Part shown: one piece after another, positions 43,367 to 51,721 of the stretch
How positions within the stretch are numbered: the first letter of the stretch is position 1
How the letters are laid out: every line of letters starts with the position of its first letter
From: Saprospirales bacterium
GTDB lineage: Bacteria > Bacteroidota > Bacteroidia > Chitinophagales > Saprospiraceae
Direction: 5' to 3'
Assembly (NCBI GenBank): GCA_007693915.1
Contig: RECS01000109.1
Span: forward strand, 1-64,000
Length of the DNA stretch: 64,000 nt
Program-made: the position numbers and the translations under genes
Notes under the pieces: generated by a model
Told to the model about the DNA's origin: nothing
What the model saw: only the letters and a program-made list of their open reading frames with translations
Databases searched by the model: none

Positions 43367-44146
43367 ATGAAATACATTTCTGTCGAAACAAATGGGAATT
43401 ACTGCATCCTGAAATTAAACAGGCCGGAAAAGTTCAATAGTTTTATACGCCCAATGGCATTGGAATTGCAAAAGGCTTTGGATGAATGCGAAAGTAATCC
43501 TGAAGTCAGGGCTATCCTTCTAACTGCTGAGGGCAAAGCCTTCTGTGCCGGTCAGGACCTCAATGAAGCCGTTGATCCTGCACTAAAGGTGGAGCTTGAT
43601 AAAATCATCACTGAACATTACAATCCGCTCATCACCCGATTAACCAAAATAGAAAAGCCGATAGTTTGTGCTGTTAATGGTGTAGCTGCCGGAGCTGGGG
43701 CGAATGTAGCCCTCGCCTGCGATATCGTCATTGCGACTGAAAGTGCATCGTTTATTCAGGCCTTCAGTATGATAGGGCTAATACCCGATTCAGGGGGCAC
43801 ATGGATTCTACCCAGATTAGTTGGTTATGCACGGGCAAAAGCGCTGATGATGACAGCTGAAAAAGTGAGTGCGATTGATGCGGAAAAAATGGGAATGATC
43901 TACAAAGCAGTACCGGATGAAAACTTTATTGCCGAAGCCAAAAAGCTAACAGCAAAGCTGGCCAATATGCCTACAAGAGGACTGGGTCTTACCAAAAGAG
44001 CCCTAAATCTAGGCATGAACAATAGTCTTCAAGAACAACTGGTTCACGAGTGGAGACTACAATCAGAGGCGGGCAGTACAGACGACTTCAAAGAAGGTGT
44101 AGCCGCTTTTTTAGAAAAAAGAAAACCTGAATTTACAGGAAAATAA
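43367..44146 (+). CDS. paaG: enoyl-CoA hydratase/isomerase, PaaG type
   Basis: 259 aa, crotonase fold. 'LNRPEKFNSF' near the N-terminus, the oxyanion-hole motif 'AFCAGQDLNE', 'AVNGVAAGAGANVALACD', and 'MIGLIPDSGGTWILPRLVG', which fits PaaG rather than general enoyl-CoA hydratases (Asp in place of the second catalytic Glu). PaaG isomerises 1,2-epoxyphenylacetyl-CoA to oxepin-CoA in aerobic phenylacetate breakdown. Neighbours PaaH and PaaI types support this. The ring epoxidase genes (paaABCDE), paaZ and paaK are not in this window. Confidence 0.85.
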   Translation: MKYISVETNGNYCILKLNRPEKFNSFIRPMALELQKALDECESNPEVRAILLTAEGKAFCAGQDLNEAVDPALKVELDKIITEHYNPLITRLTKIEKPIVCAVNGVAAGAGANVALACDIVIATESASFIQAFSMIGLIPDSGGTWILPRLVGYARAKALMMTAEKVSAIDAEKMGMIYKAVPDENFIAEAKKLTAKLANMPTRGLGLTKRALNLGMNNSLQEQLVHEWRLQSEAGSTDDFKEGVAAFLEKRKPEFTGK

Positions 44147-44156
44147 AACACAACTT

Positions 44157-45314
44157 ATGAAAATAGGAATAATAGGAGCAGGAGCAATGGGTACAGGAAT
44201 AGCGCAATTAGCAGCTTTTTCCAATCACAAAGTACTGCTCTATGATGCCAATCAGGATGCACTGAACCGCTCAAGGGACAGTCTGCTGAAAATCCTGAAC
44301 CGTATGGCTGAAAAAGGCAAAATTTCAGATGCAGATGCGAAAGGGATTTTTGGAAACATTCTGTTTATTGAAAAAATGAGTACTTTTGCCAATGCAGAAA
44401 TAATTGTTGAAGCTATAGTTGAAAATCTGGAAGTCAAACAATCTGTTTTTCGAGAACTGGAAAGCATAGTAAGTGCGGATTGTATTTTGGCGACCAACAC
44501 CTCCTCACTAAGTGTTTCAGCTATTGCTGCAGCTTGTAAAAAACCGGAACGCATTGTTGGCATACATTTTTTTAATCCGGTTTTTTTAATGAAATTGGTA
44601 GAAATTATCCCGACCCTACAAACTGAGGAGTCCGTTTCGAAAAAAGCAGTAAAATGGATAAGCGACATGGGGCACCTGCCCGTAATGGCAAAGGACACCC
44701 CCGGATTTATAGTGAATCGAATAGCTCGCCCTTTTTACAGTGAAGCGCTGCGCATTCTGGACGAAGGCATTGCTGATGCTGCTACCATAGATCATGCTAT
44801 GACCACAGTTGGTGGTTTTAGAATGGGACCCTTCACCCTCATGGATTTTATCGGAAACGATGTCAACTATACCGTTACGGAGACGGTGTTCAAGGCATTT
44901 TTCTACGATCCCAGATACAAACCGTCTTTTACCCAACAGCGATTGGCTATGGCAGGCTATCTGGGCAGAAAAACCGGAAAAGGATATTACAATTATAATG
45001 AAGGAGCAGTCAAACCCGAGCCCAATACCGATCTGGAGTTGTTGAAATACATATTTGAGCGGGTTTTATTTATGCTCATCAATGAGGCAGCCGATGCACT
45101 CATGTACGGGGTGGCCTCCAGGGACGATATAGATACGGCCATGAAATACGGGGTTAACTATCCCAAGGGCTTATTGAAATGGGCGGACGAAATGGGAATT
45201 GATGACTGTGTAAATGCATTGGATGATTTGTATGATTTGTATCGCGAAGATAGATACAGATGTTCCGCTTTATTGAGAAAAATGTCTTACGACAATACCA
45301 CCTTTTATGACTAA
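44157..45314 (+). CDS. paaH: 3-hydroxyacyl-CoA dehydrogenase, PaaH type
   Basis: 385 aa. NAD-binding Rossmann motif 'GIIGAGAMGTGIAQLA' at the N-terminus, 'ATNTSSLSVSAIA', 'RIVGIHFFNPVFLMKLVEII', then the C-terminal dimer domains ('PGFIVNRIARPFYSEALRIL', 'GPFTLMDFIGNDVN', 'GRKTGKGYYNY', and a second copy near the end). It should oxidise 3-hydroxyadipyl-CoA to 3-oxoadipyl-CoA. It is shorter than the E. coli PaaH (about 475 aa). It lies 10 bp after paaG and overlaps paaI by 8 bp. Confidence 0.85.
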   Translation: MKIGIIGAGAMGTGIAQLAAFSNHKVLLYDANQDALNRSRDSLLKILNRMAEKGKISDADAKGIFGNILFIEKMSTFANAEIIVEAIVENLEVKQSVFRELESIVSADCILATNTSSLSVSAIAAACKKPERIVGIHFFNPVFLMKLVEIIPTLQTEESVSKKAVKWISDMGHLPVMAKDTPGFIVNRIARPFYSEALRILDEGIADAATIDHAMTTVGGFRMGPFTLMDFIGNDVNYTVTETVFKAFFYDPRYKPSFTQQRLAMAGYLGRKTGKGYYNYNEGAVKPEPNTDLELLKYIFERVLFMLINEAADALMYGVASRDDIDTAMKYGVNYPKGLLKWADEMGIDDCVNALDDLYDLYREDRYRCSALLRKMSYDNTTFYD

Positions 45315-45744
45315 GGAAGAAAAAATTGTCAGGAAAATGATGATGGATCGCGATGCCTTCAGTCAATGGATGGGCATTGAAATACTTTCCATTAAAAAAG
45401 GTTCGGTTGAGTTGCAAATGACTATAACTGAAGTAATGACCAATGGGTTTAAAATTGCCCATGGCGGCATAGCTTATTCTTTGGCGGATTCGGCATTGGC
45501 TTTTTCTTCGAACACATACGGCATACAATCCGTTACAATAGAAAGTACCATGAGCCACATCAAACCTTTAAAGGAAGGTGAGACCATCAAAGCCGTTGCA
45601 AAAGAGCTTCAGCTTTCCGGTAAATTTGGCAGGTATTTGATTGAGATTATAAATGAAAAAAATGAGGTTGCAGCCGTTTTTTACGGGACAGTATTTCGAA
45701 CGGGAAAGGAATGGATAATTGATAATGGTCAACCTACTCAATAA
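45307..45744 (+). CDS. paaI: PaaI-type hotdog thioesterase
   Basis: 145 aa, single hotdog domain. 'NGFKIAHGGIAYSLADSALAF' contains the HGG motif and the catalytic Asp typical of PaaI; 'TIESTMSHIKPLKEGETI' follows. It hydrolyses dead-end aryl-CoA thioesters formed in phenylacetate breakdown. The start overlaps the paaH stop by 8 bp, so the three genes form an operon. Confidence 0.87.
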   Translation: MTKEEKIVRKMMMDRDAFSQWMGIEILSIKKGSVELQMTITEVMTNGFKIAHGGIAYSLADSALAFSSNTYGIQSVTIESTMSHIKPLKEGETIKAVAKELQLSGKFGRYLIEIINEKNEVAAVFYGTVFRTGKEWIIDNGQPTQ

Positions 45745-45768
45745 AGTGGACATGAAGGTATTAAAGGT

Positions 45769-45819
45769 GATTAAATTAAAATGAGAATCTTGGTATTCAA
45801 TCCTCATCTTAATTAAATC
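45769..45819 (+). terminator. long AT-rich inverted repeat after paaI
   Basis: GATTAAATTAAAATGAG (45769-45785) pairs with CTCATCTTAATTAAATC (45803-45819) with two mismatches and a 17-nt loop. No U-run follows, so termination is only a possibility. Confidence 0.35.
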
Positions 45820-45882
45820 TCAACCAAGTCGATTTTTTAATCCCCTAAAGGATTATTTACCTTTACAGCATAGATAAAGCAA

Positions 45883-47406
45883 ATGATCAAAATCCGGAAT
45901 CTTATTATCAGGTCTGAGGGGAGCGACAGTACTCCCCTACTTGATATTTCCGACTTGAGTATCGAAAAAGGAAAGATCTTATTTTTGATTGGGAAAAGCG
46001 GTTCGGGTAAATCTTTGACACTATCCGCTTTGGCTGGTTGGCAGAAACAAGGCTTAGCCTATAGTGGTGGGGTCAACATTTCGTTAAAACATAATGGTGC
46101 TGCCGATAACTACTCAATGCTTGATTTAGCTGAAAGCGCATTATCAAATTTCAGAAAACAGCACCTGGGATACATCATGCAACAACCCTATGCAGCACTG
46201 AATCCTACTATGAAACTGGGCAAACAGCTTTTAGAAAAGCGAGTATCGGTTGGCAAATTAAGTTTAAATACAACACAAGTTCAAGAGGAAGTAATGCAGT
46301 TAATGCAAAATCTTCAATTGGAGGAACCTGATCGAATGATGCAATCCTATCCCTTTCAGCTTTCAGGAGGCCAACTGCAAAGGATGGCAATTGCAATGGC
46401 ACTTCAAAATCAACCTGAATTAATACTCGCCGATGAACCCACATCAGCTTTGGATGCTTCTACAAGAAAAAAAGTTTTGGAACTGCTAATTGAAAGTTGC
46501 AGATCGAGAAACATCACTTTAATCATCAGTTCACACGAACTCGACTCAGTTAGGAAATTTGCAGACGAACTCATTTGTCTTAAGGACGGAAAAATAGTTT
46601 ACCGCGGATCAGCTGAAACATCTGCCATCAATGACAATTATACGCAATCTTTTTTCAGCGCTTTTGACCATTATTCCAAAGTGTCGAAAAAAACTGAACG
46701 AAGCAAAAAATCTCCTGATGAAGAAGGGAGTGAGATAAAAATCAACGATTTAGGCTACAGCTATAAAAGTCAGAATTTACTTAGGGGGGAACCCGAAAAT
46801 ACGATTTTCAATAGATTAAACATTTCTTTCCGAAAGAATTGTCGCGTAGGGATTTTGGGGAAATCAGGCAGTGGGAAGACCACACTTGCAAGGCTACTTA
46901 GTGGATTGGTTTCACCTAAAAACGGGAGTCTCTTTTTTAATGATAAAGAATTCAAAAAAGGAATCCGGGAAAAAGATTACCCCAAAATACAGATGATTTT
47001 TCAGGATCCTTACAGCTCCTTCAACCCTATCCGAACAATTTCTGTTCAATTGCAAGAGGTGGCAAGTATCAAATACAAAAAGCCCGGACAAATTACTGAA
47101 CTAATCAGGCAATTCGGATTGGAGGAAAGCATGACAAGGCGGAAGCCAAATCAATTGAGTGGTGGGCAGTTGCAACGATTTGCTATTATCAGAGTTTTAA
47201 TTTCCGAACCCGATGGTTTAATAATGGATGAGTTTGTGACCGGACTGGATATCCATTGGAAAATTAAGATTATCGAAGAAGTAAAAAAATACCTTTTAAG
47301 CAGATCTCTAAATATATGGGTGATTTCGCATGAAGAGCAATTACTTCGACATCTGTGCGATGAACTATTTCAATTGAAAAACGGGCAATTGGAATTAATT
47401 ATTTAG
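45883..47406 (+). CDS. ABC transporter protein with two fused ATPase domains (DppDF/NikDE-like)
   Basis: 507 aa with two complete ABC domains. First: Walker A 'GKSGSGKSLT', 'MQQPYAALNPTMKLGKQL', signature 'LSGGQLQRMAIAMAL', Walker B 'LILADEPTSALD', H-loop 'SSHE'. Second: 'GKSGSGKTTLARLLSG', 'IFQDPYSSFNPIRTI', 'LSGGQLQRFAIIRVL', 'GLIMDEFVTGLD' (Glu present), 'SHE'. 'SSFNP' and the order match the DppD-DppF pair of oligopeptide or nickel importers, here fused as in YejF. No permease or binding protein gene is adjacent, so the substrate is unknown. Confidence 0.88.
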   Translation: MIKIRNLIIRSEGSDSTPLLDISDLSIEKGKILFLIGKSGSGKSLTLSALAGWQKQGLAYSGGVNISLKHNGAADNYSMLDLAESALSNFRKQHLGYIMQQPYAALNPTMKLGKQLLEKRVSVGKLSLNTTQVQEEVMQLMQNLQLEEPDRMMQSYPFQLSGGQLQRMAIAMALQNQPELILADEPTSALDASTRKKVLELLIESCRSRNITLIISSHELDSVRKFADELICLKDGKIVYRGSAETSAINDNYTQSFFSAFDHYSKVSKKTERSKKSPDEEGSEIKINDLGYSYKSQNLLRGEPENTIFNRLNISFRKNCRVGILGKSGSGKTTLARLLSGLVSPKNGSLFFNDKEFKKGIREKDYPKIQMIFQDPYSSFNPIRTISVQLQEVASIKYKKPGQITELIRQFGLEESMTRRKPNQLSGGQLQRFAIIRVLISEPDGLIMDEFVTGLDIHWKIKIIEEVKKYLLSRSLNIWVISHEEQLLRHLCDELFQLKNGQLELII

Positions 47407-47450
47407 CAATTTGCGTTTTCTTTTTATTTCATTTTATACACAATGGCGAT

Positions 47451-49073
47451 ATGACTAAAATTTTTCTCCCCTTATTACTTGCATTTTGTTTTACAATTCA
47501 GGCACAGGAAAATTTCAATGTGGAACTCATTGGTAGTCTTGACTATGACGTTTTATTAAGTGATGTATGGGGATATGTGGCTGAGGATGGAACAGAATAC
47601 GCCATCATTGGACTTTTTACCGGAACAGCTGTAATTTCGCTGGAGGACCCTGCCAACCCCACAGAAGTCCTTTTTGTCCCCGGGGCTGAGAGTATCTGGC
47701 GCGACATGAAGATCTGGGACAACTATGTCTATGTTGTGGCCGATCGGGGAACAGATGGATTTTTGATCATCGATATGAGTATGGCTCCAGACAGTTTTAA
47801 TTATCATTTCCACAGACCTGAAATTACCATTAATAACGCACTACAAGATCCATTAGGAAGGTGTCATAACATTTGGATAGATGAAAAAGGCTACGCCTAT
47901 CTTTCAGGTTGCAGACCTCAAAACAATGGGGGTGTTCTTATTTTTGACCTCAATGAAGATCCTGAATTCCCTTCGTTTGTTGGTGCAGCTGCCCCGATTT
48001 ACTCCCATGACAATTTCGTGAGAAACGATATGATGTATTCTGCTGATATAATAGACGGTTTTTTTTCTATTCATGATGTATCAGACAGAACTTCACCTGT
48101 TTTACTTGCTACTCAAAATACAACTTCAACCTTCACCCACAATTGTTGGCTTTCTGATGACGGCAAATATCTTTTCACGACGGATGAGCGCCCGGAATCA
48201 TATGTAGATGCTTATGACGTAAGTGATCCTTCAGACATAAAGTACATTAGTTCATTTCGCCCAATAACCAATAAGGGACAGGGTGTCATCCCACATAATG
48301 TCCATTATCATGAGGGATTTCTATATGTTTCCTGGTACACGGATGGAGTAATCATAGTTGACGCTCACAAACCGGACAATATGGTAAAGGTTGGTCAATA
48401 TGATACTTTCCTTGGACCGCATGGAGACTTTAATGGACATTGGGGAGCATACCCCTTTTTACCAAGTGGTTTGTTGCTCTCTACTGATCGGCAGAATGGA
48501 TTCTTTGTCTTTTATCCGCAACATACAAGAGCGTCCTATCTTGAGGGGAGGATATCATCATTAGAGACCGGTTTAGCTGTTCACAATGCAAAAATTTTTA
48601 TTGAGGCAGACGTTCTCAATGAAGCTTTCAGCACACCCGATGGTATATATAAAACAGGGACAGCGTTTGCAGGAACCTATGAAATCAGAGTTACCCACCC
48701 GGATTATGAAGACTACCTGAGTCAAGCTGATTTGCTCACCGGGATAACCACTGTTTACGACATTCAGCTCAGGCCATTAGGCACCAACATTGCAGAGGCT
48801 CCTCCCCTTGAATTAGATCAGGAGTTTGTTATTTTTCCAAATCCTACATCAGGACATTTGACCATTAGCTTTCCACAACATATAGCCAATAATCTTGGGC
48901 CTTTCCGATTTGCTCTATTTGATTTGTCCGGAAAAGAAATAATACAATCATCACTGTTTACCACTTATCTGGAAATCGACCTCAGTTACTTGCCTTTTGG
49001 ATTATATGTAGGAGAATTGGTTAACTCAAACTCATCCATCAATCTCAAAGAAAAAATTTATATCCAAAACTAA
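47451..49073 (+). CDS. choice-of-anchor B family protein with T9SS type A sorting domain
   Basis: 540 aa. Signal peptide (MTKIFLPLLLAFCFTIQAQ). Residues about 25-360 form a beta-propeller with LVIVD-like repeats: 'DVWGYVAEDGTEYAIIGL', 'SIWRDMKIWDNYVYVVAD', 'HNIWIDEKGYAYLSGC', 'THNCWLSDDGKYLFTTDE', 'YDVSDPSDIKYISSF', the pattern of the choice-of-anchor B family. A CarboxypepD_reg-like part (about 365-440) and a type A sorting domain ('EFVIFPNPTSGHLTISF', 'FALFDLSGKEIIQ', 'LPFGLYVGELV') follow. Secreted by the T9SS. 6 bp before mgsA. Confidence 0.86.
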   Translation: MTKIFLPLLLAFCFTIQAQENFNVELIGSLDYDVLLSDVWGYVAEDGTEYAIIGLFTGTAVISLEDPANPTEVLFVPGAESIWRDMKIWDNYVYVVADRGTDGFLIIDMSMAPDSFNYHFHRPEITINNALQDPLGRCHNIWIDEKGYAYLSGCRPQNNGGVLIFDLNEDPEFPSFVGAAAPIYSHDNFVRNDMMYSADIIDGFFSIHDVSDRTSPVLLATQNTTSTFTHNCWLSDDGKYLFTTDERPESYVDAYDVSDPSDIKYISSFRPITNKGQGVIPHNVHYHEGFLYVSWYTDGVIIVDAHKPDNMVKVGQYDTFLGPHGDFNGHWGAYPFLPSGLLLSTDRQNGFFVFYPQHTRASYLEGRISSLETGLAVHNAKIFIEADVLNEAFSTPDGIYKTGTAFAGTYEIRVTHPDYEDYLSQADLLTGITTVYDIQLRPLGTNIAEAPPLELDQEFVIFPNPTSGHLTISFPQHIANNLGPFRFALFDLSGKEIIQSSLFTTYLEIDLSYLPFGLYVGELVNSNSSINLKEKIYIQN

Positions 49074-49079
49074 AAGAAA

Positions 49080-49457
49080 ATGACAATAGCCATAATAGCA
49101 CATGACGGCAAAAAAGCAGACATGGTTTCTTTCCTTTTAAATTACAAGGAGATTCTAGATAAAATTGAATTAGTAGCTACGAGAACTACAGGCGGGTTGG
49201 TAGAAAAAGCTGGATTGGAGGTAATCAAACTACTGTCAGGGCCAATTGGTGGTGATGCGCAGATTGCAGCAATGGCAGCAGAAAAAAAAATAGATCTGAT
49301 TATTTTTTTTAGGGATCCTCTTGACAAACATCCACACGAACCTGATGTCCAAATGTTGATGAGAATTTGTGATGTCCACAACATCCCTTTGGCCACCAAT
49401 CCGGCATCTGCTGAACTTATGTTTACAGAATTGGTTCGCAGAAATTCAAAAAACTAA
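49080..49457 (+). CDS. mgsA: methylglyoxal synthase
   Basis: 125 aa, one MGS domain. 'IAIIAHDGKKADMVSFL', 'SGPIGGDAQIAAM' with the catalytic Asp, 'IIFFRDPLDKHPHEPDV' with the active His, and 'NIPLATNPASAELM' match the family. It turns dihydroxyacetone phosphate into methylglyoxal. The phosphate-binding loop reads 'VATRTTGG' where well known enzymes have 'ATGTTG', so an Arg replaces a Gly. It is 6 bp after the T9SS protein gene, possibly one transcript. Confidence 0.9.
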   Translation: MTIAIIAHDGKKADMVSFLLNYKEILDKIELVATRTTGGLVEKAGLEVIKLLSGPIGGDAQIAAMAAEKKIDLIIFFRDPLDKHPHEPDVQMLMRICDVHNIPLATNPASAELMFTELVRRNSKN

Positions 49458-49513
49458 TTTCGGTCTGATTTTTGCAGTATCCATTTTCACCTGTTAATTT
49501 AATCCGACGGGAG

Positions 49514-50008
49514 ATGTGTAAATCAAACTTTTTTAAAAATAGAAAAATCAACTATAAGCACTACCCCTCTATCAAAAATCTCGGTATAGGTGACCAGAAA
49601 TTAATTACAACTGCTTTTCAATATACTCAAATGGCTTATGCGCCCTATTCATCATTTCATGTAGGAGCTGTTTTGCGTTTGAAAAATGGTCAATTAATCA
49701 AAGGGGTAAATCAGGAAAATGCATCTTATCCTGCCGGGCTTTGTGCTGAACGCGTAGCTCTTTTTTCTTCAGGAGCTCAATATCCCGATAGTCCGATTGA
49801 AGTGCTTGCCGTCTGTGCTAATAATCCCAATAAAAAATTAATTCAACCTGTGTTTCCATGTGGATTTTGCATTCAGGTTATGCTTGAATTTGAACACCGG
49901 CAAAAAAGTCCAATTAGATTATTGATCGGCAATCCGGATACTTCAATATTTGAATTCGAAAGCGCATCTCTCCTAATGCCCTTCTCTTTTGACCCTGAAC
50001 AACTTTAA
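49514..50008 (+). CDS. cdd: cytidine deaminase
   Basis: 164 aa from the ATG at 49514; a TTG at 49472 is in frame, but a promoter-like 'GATTTTTG' falls on it. Zinc-dependent deaminase motifs: 'YAPYSSFHVGAVLRL', 'NQENASYPAGLCAERVALF' (Cys-Ala-Glu with zinc Cys and catalytic Glu) and 'FPCGFCIQVM' (the second Cys pair). It converts cytidine and deoxycytidine to uridine forms for pyrimidine salvage. It converges with kdsB 3 bp away. Confidence 0.92.
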   Translation: MCKSNFFKNRKINYKHYPSIKNLGIGDQKLITTAFQYTQMAYAPYSSFHVGAVLRLKNGQLIKGVNQENASYPAGLCAERVALFSSGAQYPDSPIEVLAVCANNPNKKLIQPVFPCGFCIQVMLEFEHRQKSPIRLLIGNPDTSIFEFESASLLMPFSFDPEQL

Positions 50009-50011
50009 TTT

Positions 50012-50770
50012 TTAATCTAAAAAGAGGCTTCTTGCCGTCAATAGATCACTTTCTGTATCAATCCCAACACTTTCCCAAAGGGCACTTTCAACTATTCCAA
50101 TATCATATCCATACTCCATCCATCTGAGTTGCTCAAGATTTTCTGATTTTTCAAGGCAACCGCGGTCAAGTGAAGAAATATCCTGCAACACTGAATTACT
50201 ATAGGCATAAACTCCAATATGCCGGTAAAATGCCGCTTGATTGATCCAATCTTCTTGAGGTATATCACGAACAAAAGGAATTACAGACCTGCTGAAATAA
50301 AGGGCTTTACCTAATCTGTCAAAAACAACTTTTACAGCATTAGGAGAAAACAACTCCTCCCTATTAACTATAGGACTTGCAAGGGTTCCCACCTCAAAAA
50401 AACCTTCCTGCATCATATTAATTAACTCCTCCATCCCCTCCCAGTTAGTAATGATTTCATCTCCCTGCACATTTACCAGCAATTCACTTCCTTCTAACTG
50501 CCTTGCTACCTCTGCACAACGATCTGTACCGCTAACATGATCAGGGGAAGTCATAAAAACTTCTGCCCCCAGCGACTCAGCCAAAATATGAATAGATCTA
50601 TGATCCGTAGCAATAATCACCCGATCAAAAAAGTTACTGTTTCGGACGTTTTCATAAACCCGTTGCAAAAGACATTTAGTGCCAATATTAATTAAGGGCT
50701 TACCGGGCAACCTCATAGATTCGTAGCGGGCAGGGATTATGGCAACGACAGGATAATTTTTTTTCCACAT
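50012..50770 (-). CDS. kdsB: 3-deoxy-manno-octulosonate cytidylyltransferase
   Basis: 252 aa, normal length. 'VVAIIPARYESMRLPGKPLI' nucleotide-binding start, 'RVIIATDHRSI', 'TSPDHVSGTDRCAEVA', 'LLVNVQGDEI', and 'YFSRSVIPFVRD', 'RHIGVYAYSNSVL', 'NLEQLRWMEYGYDI', all KdsB signatures. It activates KDO as CMP-KDO for the inner core of LPS. It diverges from the LysM gene. Confidence 0.97.
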   Translation of the reverse strand: MWKKNYPVVAIIPARYESMRLPGKPLINIGTKCLLQRVYENVRNSNFFDRVIIATDHRSIHILAESLGAEVFMTSPDHVSGTDRCAEVARQLEGSELLVNVQGDEIITNWEGMEELINMMQEGFFEVGTLASPIVNREELFSPNAVKVVFDRLGKALYFSRSVIPFVRDIPQEDWINQAAFYRHIGVYAYSNSVLQDISSLDRGCLEKSENLEQLRWMEYGYDIGIVESALWESVGIDTESDLLTARSLFLD

Positions 50771-50796
50771 AAACTATATATTACGATTATATTTAA

Positions 50797-50804
50797 TATA
50801 TTTG
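50797..50804 (+). promoter_or_regulatory. promoter -7 box (TATATTTG) of the LysM gene
   Basis: TATATTTG fits TAnnTTTG, 23 bp before the LysM ATG, in the 57-bp gap shared with the divergent kdsB gene. Confidence 0.6.
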
Positions 50805-50827
50805 CACTCAAATCATCTTGCAAAGAA

Positions 50828-51709
50828 ATGACGAAGTTAATACGAATCTTTTATTTGGTGTTTATTCTTACCCCTTTCTCTTTGTTAGCGCAAAAAGAAA
50901 TTCAGGTTTCCCTGGAAATTGACGGGAACATCCTTTACCATCATGGTGTCCAGCAAGGGGAAACCTTCTTCGGTATCTCAAGGACTTATGGAGTTAATGT
51001 AGATCAATTAATTAGCACCAATCAAGCAACAGTCAGAGCTGGCTTATCACCGGGAGATCAAATAATTATTAAATTTGATCCAGAGCGTATTTCATCGAAT
51101 GCCGATGAGAACAGTCATATTTTACTCTATGAGGTAGAGCCAGGCACAACCCTATTTGCAATAAGAAGGGCTAGTGGTTTATCTATCTCGGACTTGAAAA
51201 AAATAAATAATCTGAGTTCTGCTGACCTCAGCCCCGGGCAAATATTGGTAGTAGGATACTTTGACACAACTCCTTCTTTGCCAATTTCAAGAGAATCAGA
51301 TTCTCGAGACACCCAACCATCAAGCCAAAATAACCTGACTCAAGCAGAACCATCTACTCAAGTTCCCGGAACTATTACTCATGAGGAAGTTAACCTCAAG
51401 AATCCACCGAAGACAGCCACTATAATTGAAATGAACTATGAGGAGCAAAGAGGGGTAGCAGTGTGGAATCAGGATTGGAAATCAACTACCGGGTTTTATG
51501 TTCTTCACAGGGATGCCCCTATCAACAGCATCATAGAAATTGAGAACCCCATGTTTGGGAGAAAAGCCTATGGAAAAGTTTCGGGCAGAATTCCAGTAAG
51601 TCTATATAGTTCTGACGTTATTTTGATAGTTTCTGATGCACTTGCACGACATTTAGGTGTTATTGATCAAAGATTTTTTGTAAAAGTTAGATATTTGCAA
51701 GCTGATTAG
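50828..51709 (+). CDS. secreted protein with two LysM domains and a DPBB (RlpA-like) domain
   Basis: 293 aa. Signal peptide (MTKLIRIFYLVFILTPFSLLAQ). LysM 1 at about 36-80 ('VQQGETFFGISRTYGVNVDQ', 'LSPGDQIII') and LysM 2 at about 98-142 ('VEPGTTLFAIRRASGLSISD', 'LSPGQILVV'), for peptidoglycan binding. A Ser/Gln/Thr-rich linker (145-190) leads to a C-terminal domain (about 205-290) like the double-psi beta barrel of RlpA ('GFYVLHRDAPINSIIEIENP', 'VYG'-like 'KAYGKVSGRIP'). It probably acts in cell-wall binding or remodelling. 12 bp before the CBS-like gene. Confidence 0.82.
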   Translation: MTKLIRIFYLVFILTPFSLLAQKEIQVSLEIDGNILYHHGVQQGETFFGISRTYGVNVDQLISTNQATVRAGLSPGDQIIIKFDPERISSNADENSHILLYEVEPGTTLFAIRRASGLSISDLKKINNLSSADLSPGQILVVGYFDTTPSLPISRESDSRDTQPSSQNNLTQAEPSTQVPGTITHEEVNLKNPPKTATIIEMNYEEQRGVAVWNQDWKSTTGFYVLHRDAPINSIIEIENPMFGRKAYGKVSGRIPVSLYSSDVILIVSDALARHLGVIDQRFFVKVRYLQAD

Positions 51710-51721
51710 AAAAAAGAATAA

